DNA from: Steromphala cineraria
Lineage: Eukaryota; Mollusca; Gastropoda; Trochida; Trochidae
Length of the DNA stretch: 64,000 bases
Assembly (NCBI GenBank): GCA_916613615.1
Contig: OU744724.1
Location: forward strand, 45,858,662 to 45,922,661
Direction of reading: 5' to 3'
The position numbers and the translations under genes were made by a program. The notes beneath the pieces were generated by a model. That model was not told where the DNA came from and ran no database searches. It saw only the letters and a program-made list of their open reading frames with translations. This document shows positions 34,950 through 47,135 of this stretch, one piece after another. Position 1 is the first letter of the stretch; each line of letters begins with the position of its first letter.

Positions 34950-35412
34950 TCTTGGAACCCAAAATGGTGTGGGGTGGCATAACGTACGACGGAAGAACCG
35001 ATCTGTTGCATGTAGGTGGAAGACTTACAGGTGTATGTTATCGTGACGAAGTGTTGTTGCCCATTGTTGTGCCGTTCAAACAACGTATCGGACAGAACTT
35101 TGAGTCTTACAAGATAACGCAAGACCACATACCGCTAGAGTTTCAACTCAATGTCTGACACACCATGCTGTAAGAGTTCTTCCCTGGCCATCAAAAAGTC
35201 TGGACCTAAACCCATTCGAACATCTTTGGGATGTTTGGGTCGAAATGTGAGGCAACGTCAAGTACAGCCCCAGAACTTTGCCAGCTGTACAGTGCTCTAG
35301 TTGAATAATGGCGTGTTATTCCAAGGGCCGTAATTCGCAAACTTATCCGAAGTGTTCCAAACAGATGTGCTGAAGTAATCAACAAAAATGGAGGATACAC
35401 CAGATACTGACA
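34950..35412 (+). pseudogene. Tc1-like transposase C-terminal fragment
   Basis: The plus strand begins MVWGGITYDGRTDLLHVGGR and continues LTGVCYRDEVLLPIVVPF and QRIGQNF. Later frames give ELCQLYSALVE, WRVIPRAVIRKLIRSVPNRC and AEVINKNGGYTRY before a stop. These are the middle and end of a Tc1-like catalytic domain, from the VWGG block to the terminal GG.T.Y. The DNA.PH and PDLNPIEH blocks are damaged by frameshifts and only traces remain (LDLNPFEHLWD-like at about 35200-35230). The N-terminal half is missing. A different family from the element at 28650. Confidence 0.8.
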
Positions 35413-35459
35413 TTTGTAAATTCTAAGATCACAAATTTGTTTTAAAACCAAACTTTGAT

Positions 35460-38400
35460 GTAATGAAGTCGGTTTATGTTTTTTTAAACGTAATAAGAAG
35501 AGTATTGTTTTTATTTGTGTGTGTGTGTGTCAGCGCTGAAAGGCAGACGTCACCTCGCTCCCACAAAAAAGCTGTTTTCTATGCGAAATCTTGCTCTAAA
35601 ATGTCCACATTTTTGCAAGGAGTTTGCTTATACACTTTGGATCATATTTGTGAATTTTCATGATTGTTGTTCTTCATCATGAAATTGCAAATTTCATCAT
35701 ATGTTGGATATTATATGGGACTTCCTACAGTGTTTACATTGTTTGGTGAATTCACCCAAGCCGCCCTCAATTGTTCTATAGTGAGCAATCAACTGCTAAC
35801 AATGGTTTGCTTTGAACAAAGGACTCTTTCCTATGACAGGGTACAGCTGCTCTCAATGCAACCACAAGCTGGAGAACTTCTTCCCAAGTCACTATTTGAT
35901 TACTTACGTCATCTGGGTATAGCAAGAAAAAAAAAGACAAAGAGGGGAACAAAGGCAGGCAAGAAGAAGCCCAGACAAATTCATGTGATTCAATCTTCAA
36001 TCAACAGAGATGAACAATTCAGTGGTAGAGGAGTAAACTGTGACAATCTAATCTATTTTACTCAAGTAAATACTCAAGTATTTACCACATTAAACATTGC
36101 TTTATGGAATGCACAGTCGTCCCGTAATAAAACACTAGAAATCTCTGAAATGATTGTTGACCTAAATCTGGATATCCTATTCCTCACTGAAACCTGGCTC
36201 AAAGATGTTGGTGACGAGGCTCAAAATCTCTGAGATGACTCCAATAGGATATGTTTTTCAACATGTGCCAAGAGTTGTTCGTTCTGGTGGCGGAGTGACT
36301 GTTCTTCACAAGGATAACCTAGACGTGCAACTTAACAAGACTGACCCCTACCAGTCGTTTGAAAATATTGACGTTTCAGTCACATCATTCAACAGGACAA
36401 TTCGCATCATTTGCCTATACAGACCTCCCCCCTCAAAAAAGAATAAACTAACATTCTCAGACTGCTTTGATGACTTGTCAACACTTTTTTCCAAACATTC
36501 AAAACTCTCAACTGTCTTTGTTGGTGATTTTAATCTTCATTATGACAACACAGCCAATCATGATGTTCAAAAAGTGAAGAAACTGTTGTATTCACACTCT
36601 CTTCAGCAAATTGTGTCATCTCCCACACACAAGTCAAGTCACATACTGGATTGGATTATTGTGCCACAAGACAGTAATATCATCCTCGACGTCAGTGTTG
36701 AAGACAAGCAGATGTCAGACCATTTTGTAGTTCAGGCATCCCTCAATGTTCGGCGACCTAACCACAGAACCAGAGTCATCACAAGTCGCAATATCAAGAA
36801 CATAGATGTGACAAAGTTTAAAGATGAATTGGAAAATTCTGATCTTCTGCTACATCCATCAAATGATGTCACTGACCTAGTCAAGCAATACTCTGACACC
36901 TTACACAACGTCCTCAACCATCATGCACCAAGTAGGAAGCGAAAGATCATTGAAAGAGATCAGTGTCCCTGGTACAATGACACTATTTATGCTGCGAAAC
37001 GCCAACGGCGGCAAGCTGAGAGAAAATCTTACCTTGAGATACATCGGCAGATCTATAAGACTCATAGAAATACTGTCAATAAACACATGCGTCAGGCCAA
37101 AAGACAGTACTGTACACAGAAGATCACAGACTTTAAGAACAAACCAAAGAGTCTCCATAGATTAATGAAATCGCTTCTGGGAAAAAATGAAGATGTCACA
37201 TTGCCGAAAACATCAAATACTGATACAGTTGAATTGGCCAAGCAATTTAACAACAGTTACTTCTTCAAGGATAAGATTCTAAACATTCGTGCTGAAATTG
37301 AAGCCAATAATACAAATAAGGATTTCAATGAAATTACAGAGCTTTTCAGCGGTTCCAAAATGCAGGATTTACACCCGTTCACTCCAGCCGAATTCACAGA
37401 ACTTCTCAGGTCTTGTAACAGGACGACATGCGACCTCGATCCTCTTCCCACTCCTCTTCTGATGGATAATATGGATGTTCTTTTTCCTGTTATCACAGAC
37501 GTAGTAAACACTAGTCTTACTGCAGGAGTATTTCCAGAATCTCTTAAAGAAGCGATGGTCAAACCTCTTTTAAAGAAAAAGAATCTGGACATCAGTGAAC
37601 TCAAAAACTATAGACCGATTTCAAATTTGAGTTTTCTATCAAAACTTGTTGAAAAAGCTGCTGCAAATAGACTCCTGCAACATCTTTCTTCCCATGATCT
37701 CCTGGACAAGTTTCAGTCTGGATACAGACCACATCATTCAACAGAAACAGCGTTATTGAGACTTGTAAGCGACATCCGCTGCATTGTTGATTCAGGAGAT
37801 TTGGCCTCACTAGTACTTTTAGACTTAAGTGCTGCATTTGACACTGTAGACCATGGGATACTTCTGAAAATATTGGAATTTCATATAGGCATCAGTGGAA
37901 CTGCGCTCCAGTGGTTCTCAAGCTACCTGCAAGACAGAACTCAAGTAGTCGCCATTGATGGCCAGAGATCTCCACACACTGCCCTGACGTGTGGGGTTCC
38001 TCAAGGATCTGTTTTGGGACCAGTGCTGTTCCTTGTGTATGTCAATGAACTTGCTCATATTCCTCGGAAGTTCAATATACAGCACTATTCATACGCAGAT
38101 GACTCACAATTACTGAAAAGATTTTCAGTCAAGAGTTGCCCTGATGACTTCAATCAAATCGAAGATTGTACCCTGAATATCAACTCATGGATGTTCTCAC
38201 AAAAACTTAAGTTAAACATGGACAAAACTGAACTCGCAATATTTGGTACGAAACAACGCCTCAAGAAAGCCTCAATAGATACCATATCCATTGGATCATC
38301 CACAATTGAAGCACAGTCCCCTGTCAAAATCCTCGGTGTTATGCTCGATTCAGAACTTTCTATGGACTGCCAGGTTCATTCGCTCTGCAAAACTTGCTAT

Positions 38401-39060
38401 TTTCATTTGCGTGCAATAGGCCAATTCAGAAAATACATCACTAAGGAAAGTGCTGAAACTTTAGTCCGATCACTTGTCCTATCGAGATTGGACTATTGCA
38501 ACAGTTTGCTTGTTGGTATTACCCAGGAACAGTTGCATAGACTGCAAAAAATTCAAAATACTGCCGCCCGCATTATCTGTCTAACATCTAAGAGAAGCCA
38601 TATTACACCAGTTCTTCAGTTGCTACACTGGCTGCCAGTTAAAGCAAGAATAGAATATAAAATGCTATGTATTGTTTTTAACTGTCTCCATGGCCGAGCA
38701 CCCGACTACCTCACTGAACTTCTCTCCATCTATGTTCCCGGACGTTCTCTGAGATCACAAGATCAGCAACTGCTAACCATCCCATCACGCAATCTCCAAG
38801 CCGGCACAAAAGCTTTCGACTACGCAGCAAGCAAACTATGAAATCCCCTACCACTTGAACTGAAACTCTTGCCAACTCTCGACAGTTTCAAAGCTCACCT
38901 CAAAACCCACCTCTTCAAACTATCCTATGACTGTTAACTTCATCAAGCACTCCTTATATCTCCATGTTTTATTTGTTAAGCGCATTGAGCATGCATTCGT
39001 GTGTGGATAACTTGCGCATTATAAATATCCATTACTATTATTATTATTATTATTATTATT
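35460..39060 (+). mobile_element. Nearly full-length L2/CR1-like LINE
   Basis: A non-LTR retrotransposon reading on the plus strand, with a short leader, one long coding region (35664-38937) and a 3' end containing GCGCATTGAGCATGCATTCG, then ATTATAAATATCCATTACT and an (ATT)n tail ending at about 39060. This 3' end closely resembles that at 59750-59823, so both belong to the same tail-sharing group. The 5' boundary is uncertain; the GTGTGTGTGTGTGT run at about 35516 may be in its leader. No target duplication is obvious. Confidence 0.85.
35664..38937 (+). pseudogene. L2/CR1-like LINE ORF2: endonuclease plus reverse transcriptase
   Basis: The first frame (35664-36233) gives a basic leader (SLFDYLRHLGIARKKKTKRG) and the start of the APE endonuclease (IALWNAQSSRNKTLEI; FLTETWL with the metal-binding E). 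It runs into a stop after DVGDEAQ, but the next frame (36205 onward) continues with ISEMTPIGYVFQHVPR, so one frameshift at about 36217-36230 breaks the gene. The rest is open for about 870 codons: GDFNLHYDN (from 36523), LDWIIVP and SDHFVV complete the endonuclease. LKNYRPISNLSFLSKLVEK, LDLSAAFDTVDH, GVPQGSVLGPVLFLVY and YADDSQLL (YADD at 38092-38103) mark the reverse transcriptase. RLQKIQNTAARII and LHWLPVKARI are typical of the L2/CR1 C-terminus. A TGA at 38839-38841 replaces the Trp codon of the usual LWN motif, and the frame then continues NPLPLELKLLPTLDSFKAHL to the natural stop at 38935-38937. Confidence 0.92.
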
Positions 39061-39148
39061 TTTTGATCTAGTTAGGTCAAGACATATATAGATCTTTTTC
39101 GTCAAACTCAAATATATCTCGACCGGAGTGGGGTATAAGTCAGATTTA

Positions 39149-39284
39149 CCCACCCTTCCCTCGGTGCATCACTAAATATATCTCCTGTTTGAATCGTGAA
39201 TCCTCGGCTCCGCTATGCTACGCCTCGGAGACCCACGATTCAAACAGGAGGTATATTGAGCGATACACCTCGGGAAGTGTGGGT
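39149..39284. mobile_element. Hairpin MITE-like palindrome
   Basis: ACCCACCCTTCCCTCGGTG on the left is mirrored by CACCTCGGGAAGTGTGGGT on the right, and the inner arms CTCCTGTTTGAATCGTG / CACGATTCAAACAGGAG match perfectly. The loop contains CTCGGCTCCGCTATGCTACG. It lies just beyond the LINE tail. Confidence 0.85.
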
Positions 39285-39369
39285 ATATCTATTACATATA
39301 CACAGTGAAACAAATGTTAAGATATGAAGAATATTGATATCAACGTATGTACGGAGTAAATCAATATCA

Positions 39370-40640
39370 TGTTCACCTTGCCAAAGAAGAAAAATATAAA
39401 TAACGCAACTGAATCTGGAATCAAATAAAAGATCATGAAGATGTTATAACAATTGTTGATGAAGAATTATTATCTGACTTTTTAAAACTTTAATTAGAAT
39501 TGCAACAAATAATAGAAGAAGAATTCAACTCAGAAATAGAAACACCAATCAGATACTTTTGTCACTTAGTAAATAGGATTTCTACCAATGAAACAATGAA
39601 TAAGATTGATGACTGATAAGTATGACAGTAATTTCATTTTAAATGAAGTGATATTTTTTACGTTACTTTTCTGAGAGTAAATGTGAAACTGCTTTTAGCT
39701 TCGAAAATGTGACAACTTCAACTCTGAGTGATCAACTGAGAGACAACCTAGAAAAAGATATTGATATGAAGGAATTAGCATTGGCAGTAAAAGGAATGAA
39801 AAAATAACAAACGTTCTGTTTAAGTTCGATTCCCGAAAGATTTCTTTTTTTTTTAATGGAAAAACTCAATATCTTGGATTTTTAGATTCATCCAGGATGT
39901 TTCCAGGCGAAATAAAATGTCTCATACCATGAAAAGAGTTGTTATCACATTATACCTACAGCTGACCAGAACAGGTCATTTTTAAAGAACTATAGTGGCG
40001 ATTACTTACTTGAATGCATTGAATGAAGTAGTTATTGCATGTATTTCTAATCGGCTGAAAAGTACTCTACAGTCTCTCATACATGACAAACAGACAGGTT
40101 TTACTCCTGGAAGAACATTAAGTGAAGATAAAAGGCTTTTATGTGATAACAAACAAAAGCAAAACTCATGATTAATAATTATGATAAACTTTGAAAAAGC
40201 ACTTGTTTCAAAAGGTTTTATCAATTCTGTTTTAAAAAGAAAGATGAGAAGAAGATGGGTTTGGTTCTGAATTTATACGCTGGATTAATATTTTAACTTA
40301 CGATACATATGCATGTTTAATCCAAAATGGCCTTGTGTCAAAATCGAATGGGGTTTTTATTGTTTTATTTTTATGTAGCTGAAATCATTGGATGTAGTAT
40401 TAGGCAAAATGGTAAGACAAAAGGCATTGTAATTTGATGATGAGGAATATAAGTTAGGTCATGGCAGTATGCTGATGACACCCAACTATGTTTAGATGGC
40501 ACAGACACCCCTTCTTCAAAAGGGTCAAAACTTCGTGGATTGCGAGGTTTCTTCAAATGTATTTCACACCAAAACAAGGATAATTTTAAGCATACTATTT
40601 TGGCACATAGGTTTGGCATGTACTAAGGAATGATTAGATG
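39370..40640 (+). pseudogene. Heavily decayed Tx1/L1-like LINE reverse transcriptase
   Basis: Scattered plus-strand peptides in three frames keep the order of an L1/Tx1-type ORF2: EEFNSEIETPIRYFCHLVNR, LSDQLRDNLEKDIDMKELAL, then SFLKNYS near VVIACISNRLKSTLQSLIHD, KQTGFTPGRTLSEDKRLL, MINFEKA, FGFGSEFIRWINILTYDTYA, IIGCSIRQNGKTKGI and QYADDTQLCLDGTD (YADD at about 40470). The motif series R-I-x-L, GF.PGR, D/NFEKAF, YADD is diagnostic even though no frame exceeds about 80 codons. Many stops and frameshifts show this is an old copy. Its 3' part may extend into the gap. Confidence 0.7.
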
Positions 40641-40838
40641 ACATGCCAGCCTTCGAGGAGCGTGTATATATAACACAATCTGTGATAAAAGTAAAGGTAA
40701 TTCAAACATTGGAGAAAGGTTAACGGGAATGTTTTGTTATTAAGAATTCCTGTATCTTTGTTTGCATTAAATTGTGTGTGATTGAATACATCATTTCAAT
40801 TGTTTTGGGCCCAGACGGCATTTCTTTTAGATTAACTG

Positions 40839-41338
40839 NNNNNNNNNNNNNNNNNNNNNNNNNNNNNNNNNNNNNNNNNNNNNNNNNNNNNNNNNNNNNN
40901 NNNNNNNNNNNNNNNNNNNNNNNNNNNNNNNNNNNNNNNNNNNNNNNNNNNNNNNNNNNNNNNNNNNNNNNNNNNNNNNNNNNNNNNNNNNNNNNNNNNN
41001 NNNNNNNNNNNNNNNNNNNNNNNNNNNNNNNNNNNNNNNNNNNNNNNNNNNNNNNNNNNNNNNNNNNNNNNNNNNNNNNNNNNNNNNNNNNNNNNNNNNN
41101 NNNNNNNNNNNNNNNNNNNNNNNNNNNNNNNNNNNNNNNNNNNNNNNNNNNNNNNNNNNNNNNNNNNNNNNNNNNNNNNNNNNNNNNNNNNNNNNNNNNN
41201 NNNNNNNNNNNNNNNNNNNNNNNNNNNNNNNNNNNNNNNNNNNNNNNNNNNNNNNNNNNNNNNNNNNNNNNNNNNNNNNNNNNNNNNNNNNNNNNNNNNN
41301 NNNNNNNNNNNNNNNNNNNNNNNNNNNNNNNNNNNNNN
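40839..41338. other. Assembly gap of exactly 500 N
   Basis: The round length shows a scaffolding gap of unknown true size, not sequenced DNA. Open frames across it are meaningless. Confidence 1.
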
Positions 41339-42388
41339 TTTAGATTTATTGGAATGATAAACTGACAAAATAAAACGAAGTTTATTAAAAACGACTATAA
41401 TTACGGGGGCTCACGCATGATTGATATATGAACACTTACCATTGCAATGGCATTTCTTGATTGATTGCTCACTACCCATTGATCAGAGATTTTTTGTATA
41501 ATTGTATTTCTAACCTGTAAATGTGGGAACAAATAGCAAAAAGAATATATGTTTTATTTTATGTCAAGTAGACATGAGCAAAAACACCATGAAGAAAAGA
41601 AGAAGAAGAAGAAAGAAAATTGGTTGAGATTGCCAGTTTTCCAGAATCGAAACCCATACATATGTGGGTAAATTACACCTATCCATGTGGTGATATATAT
41701 AATATGTCATTCACTCCGCGTTGGTCGGCATCTGTCGACACTTACAATGTAAATAGATTTCGATCACCAGGTTCTTTAGTTGGGTGATCTGTTGATCTAG
41801 CTGGAGTAAACAAGAGCCCTGAAACTTTGTTTCGCAGTTTGATGAGTTTAGCTTTATTCGGAAAACGCCGATCTTGATATTTTATCCAGTGTTGAAATGT
41901 ATTTATAGATTAGCATTTTAATTCTCAACAGGTATCGTGTTATTGTTGTCATTCAGGTAAAATCAGGGAAAGTGACTCTGCATTCACGTTTGAAAAAATA
42001 GTGTTACTTTGGTGTCCCTATCACACACCGGCTTAGCAGTGCTCCAGATAATTTTGGACCTATTGGGTATTTACGCCTTGATTTTGATACCATATGGTAC
42101 AGTTCATTTTGATTGCGTATTAAGTAATATGATACCCTTTAGATTTTTGACAATTGGCCCTTTTATATGAAAACGAGACTGTACCCATATATTACAAAAC
42201 TGGCTTATTCTGTACAAATAACTTATTATAAATATCTTATTTATCAATTAGGTACACTGCAAAAATGGTGTTTTAATATTAAACACAAAGCCAAACACAT
42301 AGCTTCTCCTGTTTTTTAAACACATAAATTATCTAAACATGTTTAAATCCTAAACACATAAATTAAAGTGTTTAATATCAAAACACGT
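41339..42388. other. No recognised feature after the gap
   Basis: AT-rich sequence with a short GAAGAAGAAG microsatellite at about 41590-41615. No gene or element is supported. Confidence 0.4.
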
Positions 42389-42500
42389 TCTGGTTTAGAA
42401 CATGTTGTGGAAAGTGTTTTAATATAAAACATGTTGTGGAAAGTGTTTTAATCTAAAACGTGTTGTGGAATATGTTTAGAGTTTGAACATGTTGAGGTTG
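42380..42500. repeat. Short 29-bp tandem repeat
   Basis: CATGTTGTGGAAAGTGTTTT at 42401 recurs at 42430 and, with changes, at 42459 (period 29). Looser copies of AAACAC / GTGTTT phrases lie on both sides (about 42280-42510), some inverted. Confidence 0.75.
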
Positions 42501-42510
42501 TAAACGCCTC

Positions 42511-44835
42511 TTGTAGCACTTGTTGTTGATGCATTAAATGCTGTATATAGCTTCGCTTTACACAAACAAACACTGCTGTAGAGTTTAAGGAGCTCCTTAC
42601 TCATCACCACAAATGAAAAATAACACTAAGACCTCAGCTATTATATATCGAACACTGATGTCTGTATTTCACACCTGTATTTCATTGCGTAAAATACGCA
42701 TATATGCAGCTTAACCGGATAAGCTGTAAGTTTACCTGTATATAACAGAAATATTGTTTATACAAGGACAGAGTGATAACACCTCAATAACCTTTGACCT
42801 GATCCTCCTATCGATTCAATTATTCTGAAGAAGACATTTTCAACAAATTAAGCCTATCAAAAAATATAAATGAATTTATAATGGTTTTTCATTGGTCCGC
42901 GGTTCGAACAGTTCTGACCTAACTTCAGACAGAACCACCAAATCATCTCACATCCATCCTGCTTTCAAATATATGTGCTAAAGTGACTTGTCCATGTACA
43001 AGCATATTATAGTATTTAGGTTAATATGAATAAATATGTAATACATTTTATGCAGGCAATGATGCAAGAGCACTGTTTGCGTTAAACTCAATGTTGTGTA
43101 GGCTTATTTATGTTTGGTAACTTATTCCAGAAATAATAAGATTAGCCCAAACCATCATGTATTTTGCAATAACGTAAAATGTTACCTCGAACTATTATAG
43201 TTAAAGCACGAGACCGAAGCACGAGTGTTTGGACGTATAATTGTTCAGGGCAAAACTATACTTTTTTGCAAAAAGAAACATGACGAACAGGGCTACTCTT
43301 GCTCTTTTCAAGTATGTCCATTTCAACTCGTTTGATAATTTGTTACTCCAAAATAAATATATACATTGCAAATCAGTTACCCGCGCAAAATTAATCACCT
43401 CGACAGGGCCATGGCTAGTGACGTACATGTAATAACACAATTGTTAATTACGTCATAGACCATTGTTTCATGACGACACTCAAAATCTACACGTTTTGCG
43501 GAATGAAGTGCGGGCGGCGTCTCGATATTTATGAAAACAATACAAGAAAACATTTCAGGTCCTTCTGAAATATTGCAAGTGCCCAAACTAAGGTTAAAAC
43601 TCTTCGAACAGAGTGTATTCTAAAATATTCTCATAATCTCAATGTTTTCTCCCATAATCGCTGAAGACGATGCTCGATAGACTTTAAATATGATGTTGTT
43701 TCTCTGTGTTATATGATACAATTAGAGTTTCACTCAACATTGCAGCAATCGCTTCATCACTTTATACTGCTTTGAATCGTTGAATTGTACCGTCCTACAA
43801 AAGTTTGTTTGAAATTGTTAAAAAAACAATATGATGTTTACTCAAACGAAGAAGAGAATAGGGAACAATTTGAACGAATGGATAACACGATTTCCCCTTT
43901 TTCAAAAGTATGAGAAGTTCTGGCGACCAACCGAGCCTCTTTTACTTTGCCCTAAAGGAACACAGTTTCGTTATCCGTAGTATGATACGTGTGTGTCTGT
44001 TTGGATGTTAATGGCGTTTTGTTCCTTTCTCATATCGTCACATCCTCTATGAAATTTTTATGACGTCTTCTGAAAAGTAGACTTGGTGAATATATTTATC
44101 GTGCCAGCCCCGTCTCATACAACAGTTTAAGAGAGCATAGTGGGCTAGCCGCGCCTGAAACCAGGAATGAAACCCTTAAATTAACTGTATGCTTTAGATA
44201 AGTGCTCTTAGTAATTCTATATAAACAACCACTCCAAAACATTTTGTTCTGTGTAAACAAAAAGTAATTGATAATTTACCCTCAAACATTTGATGATCCA
44301 TTCGTAAATACCATTTCACAGGAACCTTAATCTGCTCAAAGTGTCCTCTGGGGTAAAACTGATTGCATTTGTTTGTGAATATGTGAGGTATGGCTTCTGC
44401 AATTGAAGATGTTTGTTCGCGGCTTTGACACGGACCTGTCAACCTGCTTCCGCTTGTACCCCGCCATCAACACGCTTCTGCTTTGCGCTTCAACAACACC
44501 TCAACTTAAACACTTTGCTTTACTGGATTTGCATCTGGTGGCAAAATATTTATAACACTTTGTTTCAAACCAGGCTATTACTGATGCAAACAAAGTACAA
44601 AGAGCTCTGAAAGTCAGGTTCGGAAACTAAGAAACTGAACGGAAACTTCCCTGTATGTAGCAGGATTTGGACATTCTCGGATCCTTAAATTGCCATACAT
44701 TATCGGATGCTTTATTGCCGTTTGTTCTCAGCTTTTACTATACCAGCCTCTCAATGAAAACTGGGCCTAAGTTTATCAAGGCAAGGTCGACATAGCTAAA
44801 ATATCAACAGATTATTCAAATGCCAGCATAGCTCG
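42511..44835. other. No recognised gene
   Basis: Several open frames of 60-82 codons on both strands (for example 43201-43440 minus, 43395-43586 minus, 44194-44442 minus) lack any family motif, and frames overlap on opposite strands. No LINE or transposase similarity and no clear inverted pair was found. It may be ordinary intergenic or intronic sequence. Confidence 0.4.
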
Positions 44836-46474
44836 GAGTAGAACCGATTCTGAATAAGCAAGCATGATGTTACGTACATCCCTCAAATTGCACTACGGAA
44901 CAAGTGCTTATCATAAACTTTTCGTAGAACCGAATCTGAATAAGAAAGCATGACGTCACATACCTTAATTTGCACTACGGAACAAGTGGCTATCATAAAC
45001 TTTTCGTAGAACCGAATCTGAATAAGAAAGCATGACGTCACATCCCTTAATTTGCACTACGGAACAAGTGCCTATCATAAACTTTTCGTAGAACCGAATC
45101 TGAATAAGAAAGCATGACGTCACATCCCTTAATTTGCACTACGGAACAAGTGGCTATCATAAACTTTTCGTAGAACCGAATCTGAATAAGAAAGCATGAC
45201 GACACATCCCTTAATTTGCACTACGGACAAGTGCCTATCATAAACTTTTCGTAGAACCGAATCTGAATAAGAAAGCATGACGTCACATCCCTTAATTTGC
45301 ACTACGGAACAAGTGGCTATCATAAACTTTTCGTAGAACCGAATCTGAATAAGAAAGCATGACGACACATCCCTTAATTTGCACTACGGAACAAGTGGCT
45401 AACATAAACTTTTCGTAGAACCGAATCTGAATAAGAAAGCATGACGACACATCCCTTAATTTGCACTACGGAACAAGTGGCTAACATAAACTTTTCGTAG
45501 AACCGAATCTGAATAAGAAAGCATGACGTCACATCCCTTAATTTGCACTACGGAACAAGTGCCTATCATAAACTTTTCGTAGAACCGAATCTGAATAAGA
45601 AAGCATGACGTCACATCCCTTAATTTGCACTACGGAACAAGTGCCTATCATAAACTTTTCGTAGAACCGAATCTGAATAAGAAAGCATGACGACACATCC
45701 CTTAATTTGCACTACGGAACAAGTGGCTAACATAAACTTTTCGTAGAACCGAATCTGAATAAGAAAGCATGACGTCACATCCCTTAATTTGCACTACGGA
45801 ACAAGTGGCTATCATAAACTTTTCGTAGAACCGAATCTGAATGAGAAAGCATGACGTCACATCCCTTAATTTGCACTACGGAACAAGTGGCTATCATAAA
45901 CTTTTCGTAGAACCGAATCTGAATAAGAAAGCATGACGACACATCCCTTAATTTGCACTACGGAACAAGTACCTATCATAAACTTTTCGTAGAACCGAAT
46001 CTGAATAAGAAAGCATGACGTCACATCCCTTAATTTGCACTACGGAACAAGTACCTATCATAAACTTTTCGTAGAACCGAATCTGAATAAGAAAGCATGA
46101 CGTCACATCCCTTAATTTGCACTACGGAACAAGTGGCTATCAAAAACTTTTCGTAGAACCGAATCTGAATAAGAAAGCATGACGTCACATCCCTTAATTT
46201 GCACTACGGAACAAGTGCCTATCATAAACTTTTCGTAGAACCGAATCTGAATAAGAAAGCATGACGTCACATCCCTTAATTTGCACTACGGAACAAGTGC
46301 CTATCATAAACTTTTCGTAGAACAGAATCTAAATAAGAAAGCATGACGTCACATCCCTTAATTTGCACTACGGAACAAGTGGCTATCATAAACTTTTCGT
46401 AGAACCGAATCTGAATAAGAAAGCATGACGTCACATCCCTCAAATTGCACTACGGAACAAGTGCCTATCATAAA
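44836..46474. repeat. 82-bp tandem array, 20 units
   Basis: Unit boundaries, using CTTTTCGTAGAACCGAATCT as the start, fall every 82 bp from 44918 to 46475. That gives 19 units, one of them a base short, preceded by one more diverged unit. Each unit also has AAGAAAGCATGACGTCACAT and TTTGCACTACGGAACAAGTG. TGACGTCA is intact in 14 units and reads TGACGACA in five; the first unit has TGATGTTACGT. Most units differ at only one or two positions, so the array is young or homogenised. A 79-codon minus-strand frame inside it is a repeat artefact. Confidence 0.95.
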
Positions 46475-47135
46475 CTTTGAGTGGACAAAATTTTGAGCAT
46501 ATACAAGCATCTCGTTACACTGTCAATGTAACGTGAGGTGAAATTCTAATTTAATACATGTATTTATTTCAGTTTATGAAAGTACTTCCAGACGAACCAT
46601 AACTAAGAAAGGTTGATGTTTTAAAACGGGATTATGATATCAAAGTTATGATATGTTGATATCAAAGCTTAGTTGACAATAGATATTCACTTCAGTTTAC
46701 GATGAAAGCAAGTCCAGTTCGAAAGGAAATATCATCAGGTGTTCAATTAGTTACGGTCAGGTGTTGATGGCAATTTGAACGTATGAACCTCTGAGACCAT
46801 TTCTTTCATTTGGCGTTGTTGTGGTACATGTATATATATATATATATATATAAAAATTTGAAAAGTTTCCTGGTATACAGTTTTACATAATCAAAAGATA
46901 AAAAATGACACGAAGCCAATCAAAACTTCAACATGTTTTAATGGTTTCATCAGGGAGTCTAACAAAATACAGGTATGACGTTGTGATGTCACAATGAATT
47001 TGACAAAACAATGGTATGACGTCACAATCAGGCAAGCGGTAAGATGGACACAATAAGAATTCGATAGAATAAGAGTTGCTACTATTAAGCATTAAGTCAT
47101 GGTTTTAACATTTTAATGAAATAGTCTTCTTTTAA
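46475..47135. other. Intergenic stretch with a TA microsatellite
   Basis: Contains a (TA)n run at about 46829-46852 and two TATGACG-TGTCACAA-like phrases (46974-47030). No gene is seen. Confidence 0.5.

Noticed and set aside
40772..41368. Long open frames on both strands across the gap
   Set aside because: They consist of N and carry no information.
45129..45368. Minus-strand frame of 79 codons with internal repeats
   Set aside because: By-product of the 82-bp array, which is not in phase with codons.
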